Shown here: one piece after another, positions 10,497 through 20,792 of the stretch | Position numbering within the stretch: the stretch's first letter is position 1 | Layout of the letters: each line of letters begins with the position of its first letter | Source: Thalassospiraceae bacterium LMO-SO8 | GTDB taxonomy: Bacteria > Pseudomonadota > Alphaproteobacteria > Rhodospirillales > Casp-alpha2 | NCBI GenBank assembly: GCA_031655335.1 | Contig: CP134226.1 | Location: 3,530,001 to 3,594,000, forward strand | Reading direction: 5' to 3' | DNA: 64,000 nt | The notes under the pieces: generated by a model | Told to the model about the DNA's origin: nothing | What the model saw: only the letters and a program-made list of their open reading frames with translations | The model's database searches: none | Program-made: the position numbers and the translations under genes

Positions 10497-11519
10497 CTAG
10501 TCTCCTTTCTTCCTGGTCAACCTGGACAAGGTCGCCAATTCCTTCATCCATTCGCGCCTGTCCTTGGCGGGAGACCCGCCAATGGTCGCCCCCGGCGGCA
10601 CGTCGCGCATCACCCCGCTTTGGGCCGCGATGCGCACGCCCTTGCCGACCGTCAAGTGGCCGGCGATGCCGACTTGGCCGCCGATAATAACAAAATCGTC
10701 GATATGGGTACTGCCAGAAATGCCGACGAAACTGACGAGGATGCACCCCCGTCCGATCCGCACGTTGTGGGCGATCTGCACCAGATTGTCGATCTTCGTT
10801 CCGGCGCCGATCACCGTGTCGGGCCCGGCGCCCCGGTCGATGGTCGTGTTGGCGCCGATTTCGACGTCCGATTCAATGATGACCCGGCCCAGCTGCGGCA
10901 CCTTCAGATGACCCGCCGCCCCCGGCGCGAAACCGAATCCGTCCTGCCCCACGCGTACGCCCGGATGGATGATGACCCGGTCTCCGACAAGGCAATACTG
11001 CAACGTGACACCGGCCCCGATGACGCAGTCCGCGCCGATGGTAACGCCGTACTCGACCACGGCGCCCGGGCCGATCACGGTGCCCGGGCCGATCACGGCG
11101 CCATCTTGGACCACGGCGCCGGCCTCGATGCGGCTTTCGGCGGAAATTTCCGCGCCGGCGGCGACATGGGCGCCGGGGTGGATACCGGGTTCAATCGGCG
11201 GCCGCGGATAGAAATGCGCCGCCGCCATGGCGAAGGCACGGTACGGATCGTCGCTCAACAACAGGGCGGCGCCTTTTGGCGCCTGATCCGCAAGGCTGGG
11301 AACCGCCAGGATGGCGGAGGCCTTGGCCGTGCGGAACGCATCCAGATACTTGCGGTTGTCGATGAAGCTCAGGTGCCCCTCGCCCGCCGAGGACAACGGC
11401 ATGACGTCGACGACCGACAGGTCGCCCGACGTGTTGGGGCCCAGGGTTGCACCCGTGACCTTGGCCAGTTGTCTCAGGGTGAAGGGCCCGGCCCTCGTGA
11501 AAAATCGGGGGTCGGCCAT
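10497..11519 (-). CDS. lpxD: UDP-3-O-acylglucosamine N-acyltransferase
   Basis: LpxD adds the second hydroxyacyl chain, N-linked, to UDP-3-O-acylglucosamine. The 340-residue protein has an N-terminal uridine-binding domain (about 1-105). It then has a long hexapeptide-repeat beta-helix (about 110-320) with repeats such as [16 protein letters not shown]. The catalytic His251 lies in [10 protein letters not shown]. The C-terminal helix is basic. It sits between skp (six-base gap) and fabZ (five-base gap), so the genes are probably cotranscribed. Confidence 0.96.
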   Translation of the reverse strand: MADPRFFTRAGPFTLRQLAKVTGATLGPNTSGDLSVVDVMPLSSAGEGHLSFIDNRKYLDAFRTAKASAILAVPSLADQAPKGAALLLSDDPYRAFAMAAAHFYPRPPIEPGIHPGAHVAAGAEISAESRIEAGAVVQDGAVIGPGTVIGPGAVVEYGVTIGADCVIGAGVTLQYCLVGDRVIIHPGVRVGQDGFGFAPGAAGHLKVPQLGRVIIESDVEIGANTTIDRGAGPDTVIGAGTKIDNLVQIAHNVRIGRGCILVSFVGISGSTHIDDFVIIGGQVGIAGHLTVGKGVRIAAQSGVMRDVPPGATIGGSPAKDRREWMKELATLSRLTRKKGD

Positions 11520-11525
11520 CGGCGT

Positions 11526-12131
11526 CTATTTTTGCGGCGGTGTGACTTTGACCGCCGGCAGACGCTTGTCGAGGCGGGCCAGAACTTCCGGCGTCACTTC
11601 GATGGGCGGATGAACGACGATGGTCGCGCTTTTGCGGAAGATCAGGCCGTAAGACCGTTCGTTCGCCAGTTCGAGAACGATGGCGTTATAGACCTTCTGG
11701 ACTTCGATGACGGCCTCGGCGTTGGCGCGGTCGAGCTGCTGGTTGCGCGACTGCACCAGACGCTGCACCTCGGCCACTTTCTGGTCGAACTTGCGGCGTT
11801 CCTCGTCAAAGGCGTCGGGCGACAGGATGGTGCGCTTGCGGCGCAGTTCTTCGTTGGCCGTGCGCAGGTCGCCCTGCATTTTCTCGATCTCTTCCTGATA
11901 GCTTTTGCGCAGCTGCGACACCTGATCGCGAATGTTCTTCATCGCCTTCGCTTCGCGCAGGATGCGCTGAACATCCAGCACGGCGACCTTGGCGGCGCGC
12001 GCATTAATATCTTCTGCCGTCGCCGCCTGCCCGGTCTTGGGCTCCTGCTGGGCCTGGGCGGCGGCGGGAACGGTAAGGCACAGGGCCAACATCAGGCCGC
12101 GCCAAACAACGGACTTTGTGACGTAATACAA
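11526..12131 (-). CDS. skp: OmpH/Skp-family periplasmic chaperone
   Basis: Skp holds unfolded outer-membrane proteins in the periplasm and hands them to the Bam complex. The 201-residue protein has a clear signal peptide (LMLALCLTVPAAAQAQQ, cleavage near residue 28). It is followed by a long charged coiled coil (about 60-140, rich in K, E, R and Q), the tentacle region of the Skp trimer. It lies nine bases downstream of bamA, the usual linkage. Assignment rests on architecture and context more than on sequence motifs. Confidence 0.88.
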   Translation of the reverse strand: MYYVTKSVVWRGLMLALCLTVPAAAQAQQEPKTGQAATAEDINARAAKVAVLDVQRILREAKAMKNIRDQVSQLRKSYQEEIEKMQGDLRTANEELRRKRTILSPDAFDEERRKFDQKVAEVQRLVQSRNQQLDRANAEAVIEVQKVYNAIVLELANERSYGLIFRKSATIVVHPPIEVTPEVLARLDKRLPAVKVTPPQK

Positions 12132-12140
12132 AAGAGCCTC

Positions 12141-14438
12141 CTAAAATCGCGTGCCGAAGTTCACGCGGACAATCTCGGTTTCATCAAACGATTCCTTGAG
12201 CACCGGAATACCGAGGTCGAGACCGAGAGGACCGAACGGCGATTTCCAGGTCACACCAAAGCCGACAGAGGCACGCAATGAACCCGTATCCTCGATACCT
12301 GTGCGGGTGGTCGCGATTTCTCCAGCGCTACCAAAATCGGTGAACAAACGGCCGGCGACACCCAATTCAGCCGGCAGGCCCAGGGGGAAGCCAAGCTCCA
12401 GCGTGCCGGAATACATCCATTCGCCCCCCAGCGAGTCATCCGTCGAAACGTCGCGTGGGCCGACGCCGCCGACGGCAAACCCGCGCAGGTCGCGGCCGCC
12501 GACGAAGAACCGCTCGGACAGCAGGACATCGTCCTGCAATGCATAGACGAAGCCGGCCCTGCCGCCAAGGGTGAGAAGGAATCCTTCGGTGGGCGTCCAA
12601 TGATAGGCGCCAGACGCGACGTTCTTCACGCTGTAGACATCGCCCCCAATACCCGAAAGGTTGGTCGCGAGCTTGGTGAAATAGCCCTTGGTCGGCGTCA
12701 GGCGGTTGTCGCGCGTGTCGTAAGTGATGCCGTGTTCGACGGACGAGAACATGTTGGTTCCCGCCGCATCCTGAACCACCAGCGACGCGCTGGAATCAAC
12801 ATCCAGAATGGATTCCCGCCGCAGTTCATAGGCCCAGTTCTGGGTCAGCAGCTCGGTGATGTGATAGCCGGCGCGCAGCCGGAAACCCGTCCGTTTCTTG
12901 TCGAAGGAACCGTAATCCTGAAGATCCTCGGTGATGCGGAAAACATCGAAACCGGCTGCGATGTCGCGGTTCAGGAAGAACGGTTCCGTGAATTTCAGAT
13001 CGATTTCGCTGCGCCGCGCGGCCAGGATGAAGCGCAGCGACAAATCCCGGCCGGTGCCGAGCAGATTACGCTCGCGCAGCCCGAAATCGCCCAGCACGCC
13101 CTGGTCGGTCGAGAACCCGGCGCCGATGGAAATGGACCCCGTGGATTTTTCCGCCACGGTCACATTGATGACCGCCTTATCAGGGGCGCTGCCGGGCACC
13201 GGCTCCATTTCAACGGTTTCGAAGAAGTCCAGGTTCTGGATGCGGGTGCGTGACCGGCGCAGCTTGGCGGCGTTGAAGGCGTCGCCTTCGACGAGGCGGA
13301 ATTCACGGCGGATCACATCATCCTGCGTGCGCGCGTTGCCCACGATGTTGATGCGTTCGACGAACACACGCGGCCCTTCGTTGACCTCGAAGACCACATC
13401 GATCGTCCGCTTGTCGCGGTCGCGGTCCAGGCGCGGGCGCACTTCGACGAAGGCAAAGCCCTTCTCGCCGACCGCTTCGGTGATGGAATCGATGGTCTTG
13501 TCGACCAGGCTTGCGTCGTACCAGTCGCCGGGATCGATATCGACGACCTTGCGAAGAGATTCGACATCAAGATTACGGATGGTCGTGACCACGTCGACCT
13601 TGCCGAAGCGGTAACGCTTTCCTTCCTGGACGCTGAAGGTAATGAAGAAGTTCTTGCGGTCGCGGGTCAGTTCGGCGACGGCGGACTGCACGCGGAAATC
13701 GGCGAAGCCGTTGCGCAGATAGAAGCGGCGCAGAAGCTCGCGATCGAGGGTCAGACGGTCGGGGTCATAGGTGTCGTCGCTCGACAGGAACCGATACCAA
13801 ACGGACTCCTTCGTTTGAACATTCTCGCGCAGATCGTCGTCATCAAAGAATTCGTTGCCGATGAACGAGATGCGGGCGACCTTGGTCGGCTCGCCCTCGT
13901 TGATTTCGAACACCAGATCGATGCGGTTCTGCGGCAGACGGATGACCTTCGGTTCCACCGTCGCGCCGAACCGTCCGGTCGAACGGTAGACGGCCAGAAT
14001 GCGTTGCAGGTCGGTCTGAACCTTGGCGCGGGTGAAGATGACGCGGGGGCGCAGCGTGACTTCGCCCTCAAGCGTCGAATCCTCGACCTTCTTGTTCCCT
14101 TCGAAGGCGACGCGGTTGATGATCGGGTTTTCAACCACGTTGACGATCAGCCGCGTGCCGTCCTGCCGCATGGTGACGTCGGCGAACAGGCCGGTCGCGA
14201 ACAGGCTTTTCAGGGAACGGTTGATGCGAACGGGGTCGGCGGCCTCGCCTTCCTTGATCAGAAGGTAGGACCGAATGGTGCCCGGCTCGATACGCTGGGC
14301 ACCCTCGACGACGATCTCGCTGATCGTGCCGCGGCCCTGCGCCGATGCATCCGCCGCCGCCGTCCAGATGGCGGTGATCAGCGCAAAACCGAGAAGGAGA
14401 CGTGATAGGCGCTCCAATTTCTTCCCCCGAACGTACAT
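12141..14438 (-). CDS. bamA: Outer membrane protein assembly factor BamA
   Basis: BamA is the core of the machine that folds beta-barrel proteins into the outer membrane. The 765-residue precursor has a signal peptide (about 1-34, ending ADASAQG). Five POTRA repeats follow (about 38-420, the first with ISEIVVEGAQRIEPGTI). A C-terminal 16-strand barrel carries the VGGRDLRGF motif and ends NFGTRF with the terminal aromatic residue typical of barrels. It is flanked by rseP and skp as in most proteobacteria. Confidence 0.97.
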   Translation of the reverse strand: MYVRGKKLERLSRLLLGFALITAIWTAAADASAQGRGTISEIVVEGAQRIEPGTIRSYLLIKEGEAADPVRINRSLKSLFATGLFADVTMRQDGTRLIVNVVENPIINRVAFEGNKKVEDSTLEGEVTLRPRVIFTRAKVQTDLQRILAVYRSTGRFGATVEPKVIRLPQNRIDLVFEINEGEPTKVARISFIGNEFFDDDDLRENVQTKESVWYRFLSSDDTYDPDRLTLDRELLRRFYLRNGFADFRVQSAVAELTRDRKNFFITFSVQEGKRYRFGKVDVVTTIRNLDVESLRKVVDIDPGDWYDASLVDKTIDSITEAVGEKGFAFVEVRPRLDRDRDKRTIDVVFEVNEGPRVFVERINIVGNARTQDDVIRREFRLVEGDAFNAAKLRRSRTRIQNLDFFETVEMEPVPGSAPDKAVINVTVAEKSTGSISIGAGFSTDQGVLGDFGLRERNLLGTGRDLSLRFILAARRSEIDLKFTEPFFLNRDIAAGFDVFRITEDLQDYGSFDKKRTGFRLRAGYHITELLTQNWAYELRRESILDVDSSASLVVQDAAGTNMFSSVEHGITYDTRDNRLTPTKGYFTKLATNLSGIGGDVYSVKNVASGAYHWTPTEGFLLTLGGRAGFVYALQDDVLLSERFFVGGRDLRGFAVGGVGPRDVSTDDSLGGEWMYSGTLELGFPLGLPAELGVAGRLFTDFGSAGEIATTRTGIEDTGSLRASVGFGVTWKSPFGPLGLDLGIPVLKESFDETEIVRVNFGTRF

Positions 14439-14489
14439 GCCAAGGCCCCAGGTGTTACGCCCTTATGAGCCTAAATCATTGGCAATCCG

Positions 14490-15626
14490 TTAAATTAACC
14501 CCTTGAACCATGCGAACACGCGGTCCCACGGCATCTGGGTTATATCATTCCATGTGACGAACACGACCAGAAACAGCACCAGCGCCAAGCCCAGGCGCAT
14601 GCCGTATTCCTCGATCTTGGGCGCCACCGGCCGGCCCCGCAACCCTTCCGCCGCGTAAAACACCAACCGCCCGCCGTCCAGAACCGGGATCGGAAACAGG
14701 TTGATGAGGCCCAGGTTGACCGACAAGGCGGCCATGAACATGACCAGTTCCTTGAATCCCAGCTGCGCGATATCGCCGGACAGCTGTGCGATACGCAACG
14801 GCCCACCCAGTTCCTCCGCCGAACGGTGACCGGAAATCATCTCGCCGAGCACGCCGAAGATACGGGTCACCATTTGCACCGTATACCCGACCCCCGTGGA
14901 AACCGCCTCGACCGGGCCCTGGCGCTCGTACTCGACCGCCTGGGGGTCGAACCGCACGCCGAGCAGACCGATCGGCGCTTCCTGCCCTTCGACGGCGCGC
15001 GATTGAGGGGTGACGCTCAGGGTCAGGGTTTCCGTGCCACGCACGACGTCCATGCGCAACGTCACGCCCGGTTGCGTGGAAACCGTCTGGCGCAGATCCT
15101 CGAACCATTTGATCGGCTGGCCGTCGATGGCGGTGATGCGGTCCCCCGGCAGCAACTGCGCCACTTCGGCGGCGCTGCCCGGCTGAACCTCGCCGACCGC
15201 GGCCAGGGGGCGCGCCGTGCCGACGATCCCGGCCAGCAGCGCCACCAGAACGGCGGCGAAAATGAAATTGGCAAGCGGCCCGCCGGCGACGATGGCCGAG
15301 CGCTGCCACAGCTTTTTATGATGGAACGACACCGCCTTCTCTTCGGCCGGCAGAGGTTCGGACTCCTCCTCTTCCTCCCAGCCCAGGTCGGCCTCGCCGA
15401 ACATCTTGACGTAGCCGCCGAGCGGAATGGCGCTGATCTTCCACCGGGTGTCGTGTTTGTCGGTCCAGCCGAAGATTTCCGGCCCGAACCCGATGGAAAA
15501 CACTTCGACCCTGACTCCGCAGCGGCGCGCGATCCAGTAGTGCCCCCATTCGTGGACGAACACCAGGATCGTCAGCACGACCAGGAAAACCACGACATAA
15601 TTGAAGGCGAAGTCGACGATATTCAT
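14490..15626 (-). CDS. rseP: RIP metalloprotease RseP (site-2 protease)
   Basis: RseP cleaves transmembrane anti-sigma factors and signal peptide remnants within the inner membrane. The 378-residue protein has the zinc motif HEWGH at residues 25-29 in the first membrane helix. A PDZ region follows (about 120-200, PGDRITAIDGQPI). The third metal-ligand motif is in LINLFPIPVLDGG. An acidic Glu-rich patch (EEEEESEPLPAEE) sits in the cytoplasmic loop. It lies between dxr and bamA; the two flanking gaps are 62 and 51 bases. Confidence 0.96.
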   Translation of the reverse strand: MNIVDFAFNYVVVFLVVLTILVFVHEWGHYWIARRCGVRVEVFSIGFGPEIFGWTDKHDTRWKISAIPLGGYVKMFGEADLGWEEEEESEPLPAEEKAVSFHHKKLWQRSAIVAGGPLANFIFAAVLVALLAGIVGTARPLAAVGEVQPGSAAEVAQLLPGDRITAIDGQPIKWFEDLRQTVSTQPGVTLRMDVVRGTETLTLSVTPQSRAVEGQEAPIGLLGVRFDPQAVEYERQGPVEAVSTGVGYTVQMVTRIFGVLGEMISGHRSAEELGGPLRIAQLSGDIAQLGFKELVMFMAALSVNLGLINLFPIPVLDGGRLVFYAAEGLRGRPVAPKIEEYGMRLGLALVLFLVVFVTWNDITQMPWDRVFAWFKGLI

Positions 15627-15688
15627 GTGGGGTCCTTATTTCAGGCCTGTCGGAAACCCATGCCGGTGAAATACCCGAAAATCGGGAA

Positions 15689-16897
15689 TTAACCAACTGA
15701 TTTCGAAGCAATTTCCTCCGCGACACGGCGGGCTTCGGCATCCGCGGCGAAGACGTCGTCGAGAGAGTCGAGCGGCCGGACGGTCACCCGTTCCAGCACT
15801 TGTTCGACGACCTCCGTGATCTTGAGAAAGCCCAGTCCCCTTTCCAGGAACCAAGCCACGGCGACCTCGTTGGCGGCATTCAGTAAGGTAGGCGCGCTGT
15901 TGCCCGCCCGCAATGCCTCGCGCGCCAGACGCAGCGCCGGAAAACGCACGGGATCGGGTGCCTCGAAGGTCAGCGTGCCGATGTCCTCGAGCGCCAGGCG
16001 CGCCGCCGGGGTTTCCACCCGCTTCGGCCAGGCCAGGGCAAAGGCGATGGGCGTGCGCATGTCCGGCGTGCCCAACTGCGCCAGCACGGAGCCGTCGACG
16101 TAATCGACCATGGAATGGATGACCGATTGGGGATGCACCAGGATCTCGATCCGCTCTTCCGGCACCGGGAACAGGTGAAAGGCCTCAATCAGTTCCAGCC
16201 CCTTGTTCATCATGGTGGCGCTGTCGACGGAAATCTTGGCCCCCATGTCCCAATTGGGATGGGCAACGGCCTGGGCCGGGGTGACCGCGGCCAATTCATC
16301 GCGCGGCTTGGTGCGGAACGGGCCGCCCGACGCCGTCAGCACGATGCGCCGGACCTTGTCCGGCTGATCGAAATCGAAGACCTGAAAGATCGCGCTGTGT
16401 TCGGAATCGACCGGCAGCAGCGTGGCGCCGTGGGTGGCGACCTCACGCACCATCAGGTCGCCGGCTGATACCAGGCATTCCTTGTTGGCGAAGGCCACGG
16501 TGGCGCCCCGGCGAACCGCCTTGAGCACCGGCGGCAAGCCCGCCGCGCCGACGATTGCCGCGACCACGATGTCGGTCGGCTGGTCGCCGGCTTCGGAAAT
16601 GGCTTCAGCCCCGGCGGCCGCCTCGACCGGCGTGCCCGCCAAGGCCGATTTCAGGGCGGCGTACTTACTGTCATCGCCGATCACCGCGCGTCTGGCGCCC
16701 AGCCGCACGGCCTGTTCCGCCAAAAGATCGACGTTGCGATGCGCGGTCAGCACCTCGGCCTGAAAAGCGCCCGGATGGCGGGCCAGGATATCGACCGTGT
16801 TGCAGCCGACCGATCCGGTCGCCCCCAGAACGGTGACGCTGCGCGGGGCTGCGTCCTCGGCTTGGGCCGTCGCATCCGGTTGTAAGGCCAAATCCAT
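15689..16897 (-). CDS. dxr: 1-deoxy-D-xylulose-5-phosphate reductoisomerase
   Basis: Dxr converts DXP to methylerythritol phosphate with NADPH, the committed step of the MEP isoprenoid pathway. The 402-residue protein has the NADPH motif VTVLGATGSVGCNTV near residue 20, the substrate and metal region SEHSAIFQ, and NKGLELIEA. The start at 16897 is chosen because the longer frame (to 16987) overlaps cdsA. The isoprenoid product feeds UppS, encoded two genes upstream in the same operon. It precedes rseP. Confidence 0.96.
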   Translation of the reverse strand: MDLALQPDATAQAEDAAPRSVTVLGATGSVGCNTVDILARHPGAFQAEVLTAHRNVDLLAEQAVRLGARRAVIGDDSKYAALKSALAGTPVEAAAGAEAISEAGDQPTDIVVAAIVGAAGLPPVLKAVRRGATVAFANKECLVSAGDLMVREVATHGATLLPVDSEHSAIFQVFDFDQPDKVRRIVLTASGGPFRTKPRDELAAVTPAQAVAHPNWDMGAKISVDSATMMNKGLELIEAFHLFPVPEERIEILVHPQSVIHSMVDYVDGSVLAQLGTPDMRTPIAFALAWPKRVETPAARLALEDIGTLTFEAPDPVRFPALRLAREALRAGNSAPTLLNAANEVAVAWFLERGLGFLKITEVVEQVLERVTVRPLDSLDDVFAADAEARRVAEEIASKSVG

Positions 16898-16913
16898 TCC
16901 TAAAGTCCCTGCC

Positions 16914-17549
16914 TCAACGCCAAATTCCCGTGCCTGCAACCGCCAGGGCCGCCGCCAAAAGGCCGTCGACCCGATCAAGCACACCACCGTGACCGGGGAT
17001 CAGATGCCCCGAATCCTTGACCCCGAAATGGCGCTTAGCCGCCGATTCCAGAAGGTCACCGACCTGACAGGCGATACTGCCGACGATGGCGGCGATGGCG
17101 ATCTGTCCGTCGATCACCCCGCCGGTCAGGTACCATACCAGGATACCGGCCCCGACCCCAGCCAGCAAACCGCCGACGGCCCCGGAAATCGTCTTTGACG
17201 GGCTGATCCGTGGCGCCAGTTTCGGGCCGCCGAGGGTCCGCCCGGTCAAATAGGCGCCGGTATCCGTCATCCAGGTGACGACGAACAGGAACAGGATCAG
17301 GCTGCGCCCCGCGTCACCGTCGCCCCGCATGAGGAACAGAACATAGGCGGCGCCCAGGATGTAGGCCGAACCCAGGGCCAGCCAGAGCACCTGCGTGCGG
17401 GCCATGACAAGCCATTCCCACATCATGGCGGCGGTGAACAGGACGACCAGGATCGTGTACCAGGGCGGCCCTGCATAAACGGCGGCGACCACGGGCGGCA
17501 GCAAGACCGCAGCAGACAGCACCCGCTTGTAAAATTCCGAAAGGGCCAA
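16914..17549 (-). CDS. cdsA: Phosphatidate cytidylyltransferase
   Basis: CdsA makes CDP-diacylglycerol from phosphatidic acid and CTP at the inner membrane, the branch point of phospholipid synthesis. The 211-residue protein is mostly hydrophobic with about six membrane helices. It ends with the family signature, in which SAAKRHFGVKDSGHLIPGHG runs into GVLDRVD. It is short compared with the E. coli enzyme (about 285), but short forms are known in this class. It lies 20 bases after uppS and 16 before dxr. Confidence 0.95.
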   Translation of the reverse strand: MALSEFYKRVLSAAVLLPPVVAAVYAGPPWYTILVVLFTAAMMWEWLVMARTQVLWLALGSAYILGAAYVLFLMRGDGDAGRSLILFLFVVTWMTDTGAYLTGRTLGGPKLAPRISPSKTISGAVGGLLAGVGAGILVWYLTGGVIDGQIAIAAIVGSIACQVGDLLESAAKRHFGVKDSGHLIPGHGGVLDRVDGLLAAALAVAGTGIWR

Positions 17550-17569
17550 AGTTCAATCCGCCAAGAGAC

Positions 17570-18319
17570 TTAAGAGCTCGTGACGCCGCCGAAACGGCGT
17601 TCCCTGCCGCGGAAATCACCCAGCGCCTCGGCAAGCTGTTCGTGACCGAAGTCGGGCCACAGAACGTCGGTAAACACGAATTCCGCATAGGCGACCTGCC
17701 ACAGCAGAAAGTTGCTGATGCGCTGCTCACCGCTGGTCCGGATCAACAGGTCCGGCTCCGGCAGGCCGGCGGTGAAAAGCGCGCTCTCAAACCGGGTTTC
17801 GTCGATGTCTTCCGGGGCGATCTCGCCGCGCAGAACCTGTTCCGCCAGGGCCCGGGCCGCGCCCAGGATTTCCTGCCGCCCGCCGTAGCTGAGCGCGATC
17901 GTCAGGTTGAGTTGCGTGTTGCCCCGGGTGCGCTCCTCGGCGTTGGCGATCAGGCGCTGGATGTCTTCGTCGAACCGCGCGCGCTCGCCGATGATGCGAA
18001 GGCGCACGCCCTCGCGGTCAAGTTCGCCGATTTCCTTGCGCAGATAAAGCCGCAGCAAACCCATCAGGTCGCCGATTTCGCCGACCGGCCGATTCCAGTT
18101 TTCCGACGAAAACCCGAACAGGGTCAGGTAGGGCACGCCTAGACTGACCGCCGCCTTCACCGTCCGTCGCACGGCTTCGGCGCCGGCCTTGTGTCCGGCG
18201 GTGCGCGGCAATCCCCTGCCCTTCGCCCAACGCCCGTTGCCGTCCATGATGACGGCGACGTGAACCGGATTTGCCGGTACGTCGGTGACTTGAAGAGGGA
18301 CGGTCGGCATCTGCGTCAA
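17570..18319 (-). CDS. uppS: Isoprenyl transferase (undecaprenyl diphosphate synthase)
   Basis: UppS extends farnesyl diphosphate with isopentenyl units to the C55 carrier used for peptidoglycan and O-antigen. The 249-residue cis-prenyltransferase has the catalytic Asp26 in [21 protein letters not shown] and the C-terminal [19 protein letters not shown] motif are present. Its ATG overlaps the frr stop by four bases, indicating translational coupling. Confidence 0.97.
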   Translation of the reverse strand: MTQMPTVPLQVTDVPANPVHVAVIMDGNGRWAKGRGLPRTAGHKAGAEAVRRTVKAAVSLGVPYLTLFGFSSENWNRPVGEIGDLMGLLRLYLRKEIGELDREGVRLRIIGERARFDEDIQRLIANAEERTRGNTQLNLTIALSYGGRQEILGAARALAEQVLRGEIAPEDIDETRFESALFTAGLPEPDLLIRTSGEQRISNFLLWQVAYAEFVFTDVLWPDFGHEQLAEALGDFRGRERRFGGVTSS

Positions 18320-18885
18320 ACCTGCATGATTTCGATTTCTTTGTTGGCGACGATCTCGTCGATCTTGGAGACGTGTTCGTCTGTCAGCTTCTGCACCTCG
18401 TCCGTATAGCCGTGAAAGGCGTCTTCCGAGATGTCGCCCGCCTTTTCCGCGTTCTTCAGTTCGTCCATGGCGTGGCGGCGCACGTTGCGCACGGAAATGC
18501 GCGCCTCTTCGGCATATTTATGGGCGACCTTGCCCAGTTCGGTGCGGCGTTCCTCGGTCAGGGCCGGGATCGGCACGCGCACGAGTTGGCCGTCGGCCGC
18601 CGGGTTGAGCCCCAGGCCGGAATCGCGGATGGCCTTTTCAACGGCCCCGACAAGGCCCCGGTCCCAGACCTGCACGGTCAGCATGCGGGGTTCCGGCACG
18701 CCGATGGTGCCGACCTGGTTCATCGGCATTTCGGAGCCGTAAGCCTGCACGTTCACCGGTTCCAGCAGGCTGGTGGACGCCCGCCCGGTGCGCAGACCGC
18801 CCAATTCGCGATGCAAGGCGTCAATGGCCCCTTCCATGCGCCGTGCGATGTCCGCCTTCAGATTTGAAATATTGAATTCCGCCAT
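18316..18885 (-). CDS. frr: Ribosome recycling factor
   Basis: RRF, with EF-G, splits the post-termination ribosome. The 189-residue protein shows the conserved LRTGRAST stretch and the [11 protein letters not shown] hinge. The terminal three-helix domain contains [13 protein letters not shown]. The length matches the family (185). It sits between pyrH (57-base gap) and uppS (overlap), the standard order. Confidence 0.97.
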   Translation of the reverse strand: MAEFNISNLKADIARRMEGAIDALHRELGGLRTGRASTSLLEPVNVQAYGSEMPMNQVGTIGVPEPRMLTVQVWDRGLVGAVEKAIRDSGLGLNPAADGQLVRVPIPALTEERRTELGKVAHKYAEEARISVRNVRRHAMDELKNAEKAGDISEDAFHGYTDEVQKLTDEHVSKIDEIVANKEIEIMQV

Positions 18886-18942
18886 AATTTCCTCCCTATG
18901 CGGCCGCGTCGGTACGGTCCCGGAGGGCCGGCCGGCGCCCGG

Positions 18943-19668
18943 TCAATCGACCAGAGTGAACCGCCCCTCCCCGTTGATAACCTTGGAGAATTCTCCGGGA
19001 TTGTGAATTGAAAACACGAGGATGGGAACCCGGTTGTCACGCGCCAGCGCGATCGCCGAGGTATCCATGACCTTGAGGTCGCGGGCCAGCACATCCTGGT
19101 ATTTCAGATTGTCGTAGCGCACGGCGTCCGGGTTGGTCTTGGGGTCGGAATCATAGATGCCGTCGACCTGCGTGCCTTTCAAAAGCGCGTCGCAGCCCAT
19201 CTCCACCGCGCGTAGCGCCGCCGCCGTATCGGTGGTGAAGAACGGGTTGCCCGTGCCGGCGGCGAAGATCACCACCCGCCCCTTTTCCATATGGCGCACG
19301 GCGCGCCGCCGGATATAGGGCTCGCACACGGTCTGCATGGGAATGGCGGACTGCACCCGCGTGTCCACGCCCTTCGATTCCAGGACGCTTTGCACCGCCA
19401 GCGCGTTCATCACCGTCGCCAGCATGCCCATGTAGTCGGCGCTGGTGCGTTCGATGCCCTCGGCCGACGACGACATGCCGCGGAAGATGTTGCCCGCACC
19501 AATGACGAGACAAACCTGAACGCCCATGTCATGGACGGTGGCGACCTCGTCGCAGATGCGCCCGACCATGTCCGGGTCCAGGCCGTAATCGCGCTGGCCC
19601 ATCAGGGCCTCGCCCGACAGTTTCAACAACACGCGCCGGTATTTCGGTTCCTCGGACACTGGGGACAC
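18943..19668 (-). CDS. pyrH: Uridylate kinase
   Basis: PyrH phosphorylates UMP to UDP and is the hexameric, GTP-regulated bacterial UMP kinase. The protein begins with [10 protein letters not shown] and has [19 protein letters not shown] and VFSIHNPG. The best start is GTG at 19668 (241 residues), because GGAAGAG lies five bases upstream; a second GTG nine bases later is possible. The open frame continues to 19971 but overlaps tsf and is not coding there. It follows tsf after 145 bases that hold two hairpins. Confidence 0.95.
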   Translation of the reverse strand: MSPVSEEPKYRRVLLKLSGEALMGQRDYGLDPDMVGRICDEVATVHDMGVQVCLVIGAGNIFRGMSSSAEGIERTSADYMGMLATVMNALAVQSVLESKGVDTRVQSAIPMQTVCEPYIRRRAVRHMEKGRVVIFAAGTGNPFFTTDTAAALRAVEMGCDALLKGTQVDGIYDSDPKTNPDAVRYDNLKYQDVLARDLKVMDTSAIALARDNRVPILVFSIHNPGEFSKVINGEGRFTLVD

Positions 19669-19688
19669 TCGCGCTCTTCCATCAAAAT

Positions 19689-19757
19689 CCGCCGCCGGCC
19701 CATTTGGTGGGAAACCGGCGGCGGGAATGAGTTCCGGGTGACAGTCTACATCACCCG
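19689..19757 (-). terminator. Two hairpins between tsf and pyrH (probable partial terminator)
   Basis: CCGCCGCCGG (19689-19698) pairs perfectly with CCGGCGGCGG (19715-19724), with a nested CCCA/TGGG inside the loop. On the minus strand the stem is followed by ATTTTGAT. A second hairpin, GGGTGA/TCACCC, lies at 19737-19757, closer to the tsf stop. The first looks like an attenuating terminator that would lower expression of pyrH and later genes relative to rpsB-tsf. The T-run is weak, so readthrough is expected. Confidence 0.5.
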
Positions 19758-19813
19758 TCGGACGGCGTCTTGCCCGGCGCCCGGAAAAGCCGCCGGGACG
19801 CCGCGTCGAAGGA

Positions 19814-20740
19814 TCAGGACCCGGCCGCGGCCGCGACCTCGGCGGCGAAGTCGCCGGCTTCCTTCTCGATGCCTTCGCCAAGAACGAACATCTTGAAACC
19901 ATTGATGGAAATGGCGCCACCGGCATCCTTCCCGGCGGCCTCAACGGCCTTCGAAACCTGGGTTTCGCCATCGATCACGAAGGTCTGATCAAGCAGGCAG
20001 ACCTCTTCGTAGAACTTGCGCAGACGGCCCTCGACCATCTTGCCGATGATCTCTTCCGGCTTGCCCGATTCGCGGGCCTGTTCCGACAGCACGACGCGTT
20101 CGCGCTCGAGAATTTCCGGGTCCAGTTCGTCACGCGACACGGACTGCGGCTTGGCCGCCGCGACGTGCATGGCGATCTGCTTGCCGAAGGCTTCCAGCTT
20201 GCCCTTGTCGCCGGTCGATTCCAGGCCGACCAGGACGGCGATCTTGCCGATGCCGTCGGCCATGGCGTTATGGACATAGGTCGACAGGACACCGTTGCCG
20301 ACGGACATCACGTCACAGCGGCGGATGGTCATGTTCTCGCCGATGGTGGCGATCATGTGGGTCAGCTGATCGGCGACCGTGCGGCCGGTCCCCGGGTAAT
20401 CGGCGGCCAAAAGCTTGTCCAAATCGCCGTCGGCGGCCAGCGCCAGGGACGCAACGCCACGGACGAACTCCTGGAACTGCTCGTTGCGCGACACGAAGTC
20501 GGTTTCCGAGTTCACTTCGACGACCGCACCCTTGTTGCCGTCGACGGCAACGGCCACCAGACCTTCGGCGGCGACGCGGCCGGATTTCTTGGCGGCGGCG
20601 GACAGCCCCTTGGTGCGCAGCCAGTCGACGGCCTGGTCCAGGTCGCCGCCGGTTTCGGCCAACGCCTTCTTGCAATCCATCATGCCGGCGCCGGTTTGTT
20701 CGCGAAGCTCCTTGACGAGAGCCGCAGTGATTTCTGCCAT
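19814..20740 (-). CDS. tsf: Elongation factor Ts
   Basis: EF-Ts is the guanine nucleotide exchange factor for EF-Tu. The 308-residue protein begins with the UBA-like domain (1-55) containing [16 protein letters not shown]. The core exchange motif [10 protein letters not shown] is near residue 80, and a dimerisation region follows. The length is close to E. coli Ts (283) with a slightly longer C-terminus. It lies 52 bases after rpsB, the universal pairing. Confidence 0.97.
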   Translation of the reverse strand: MAEITAALVKELREQTGAGMMDCKKALAETGGDLDQAVDWLRTKGLSAAAKKSGRVAAEGLVAVAVDGNKGAVVEVNSETDFVSRNEQFQEFVRGVASLALAADGDLDKLLAADYPGTGRTVADQLTHMIATIGENMTIRRCDVMSVGNGVLSTYVHNAMADGIGKIAVLVGLESTGDKGKLEAFGKQIAMHVAAAKPQSVSRDELDPEILERERVVLSEQARESGKPEEIIGKMVEGRLRKFYEEVCLLDQTFVIDGETQVSKAVEAAGKDAGGAISINGFKMFVLGEGIEKEAGDFAAEVAAAAGS

Positions 20741-20792
20741 GGTTCTACCTTCTCTTCAGATCGTGTCTTCGGCCCGTGCCCGTAAAGGCGGG

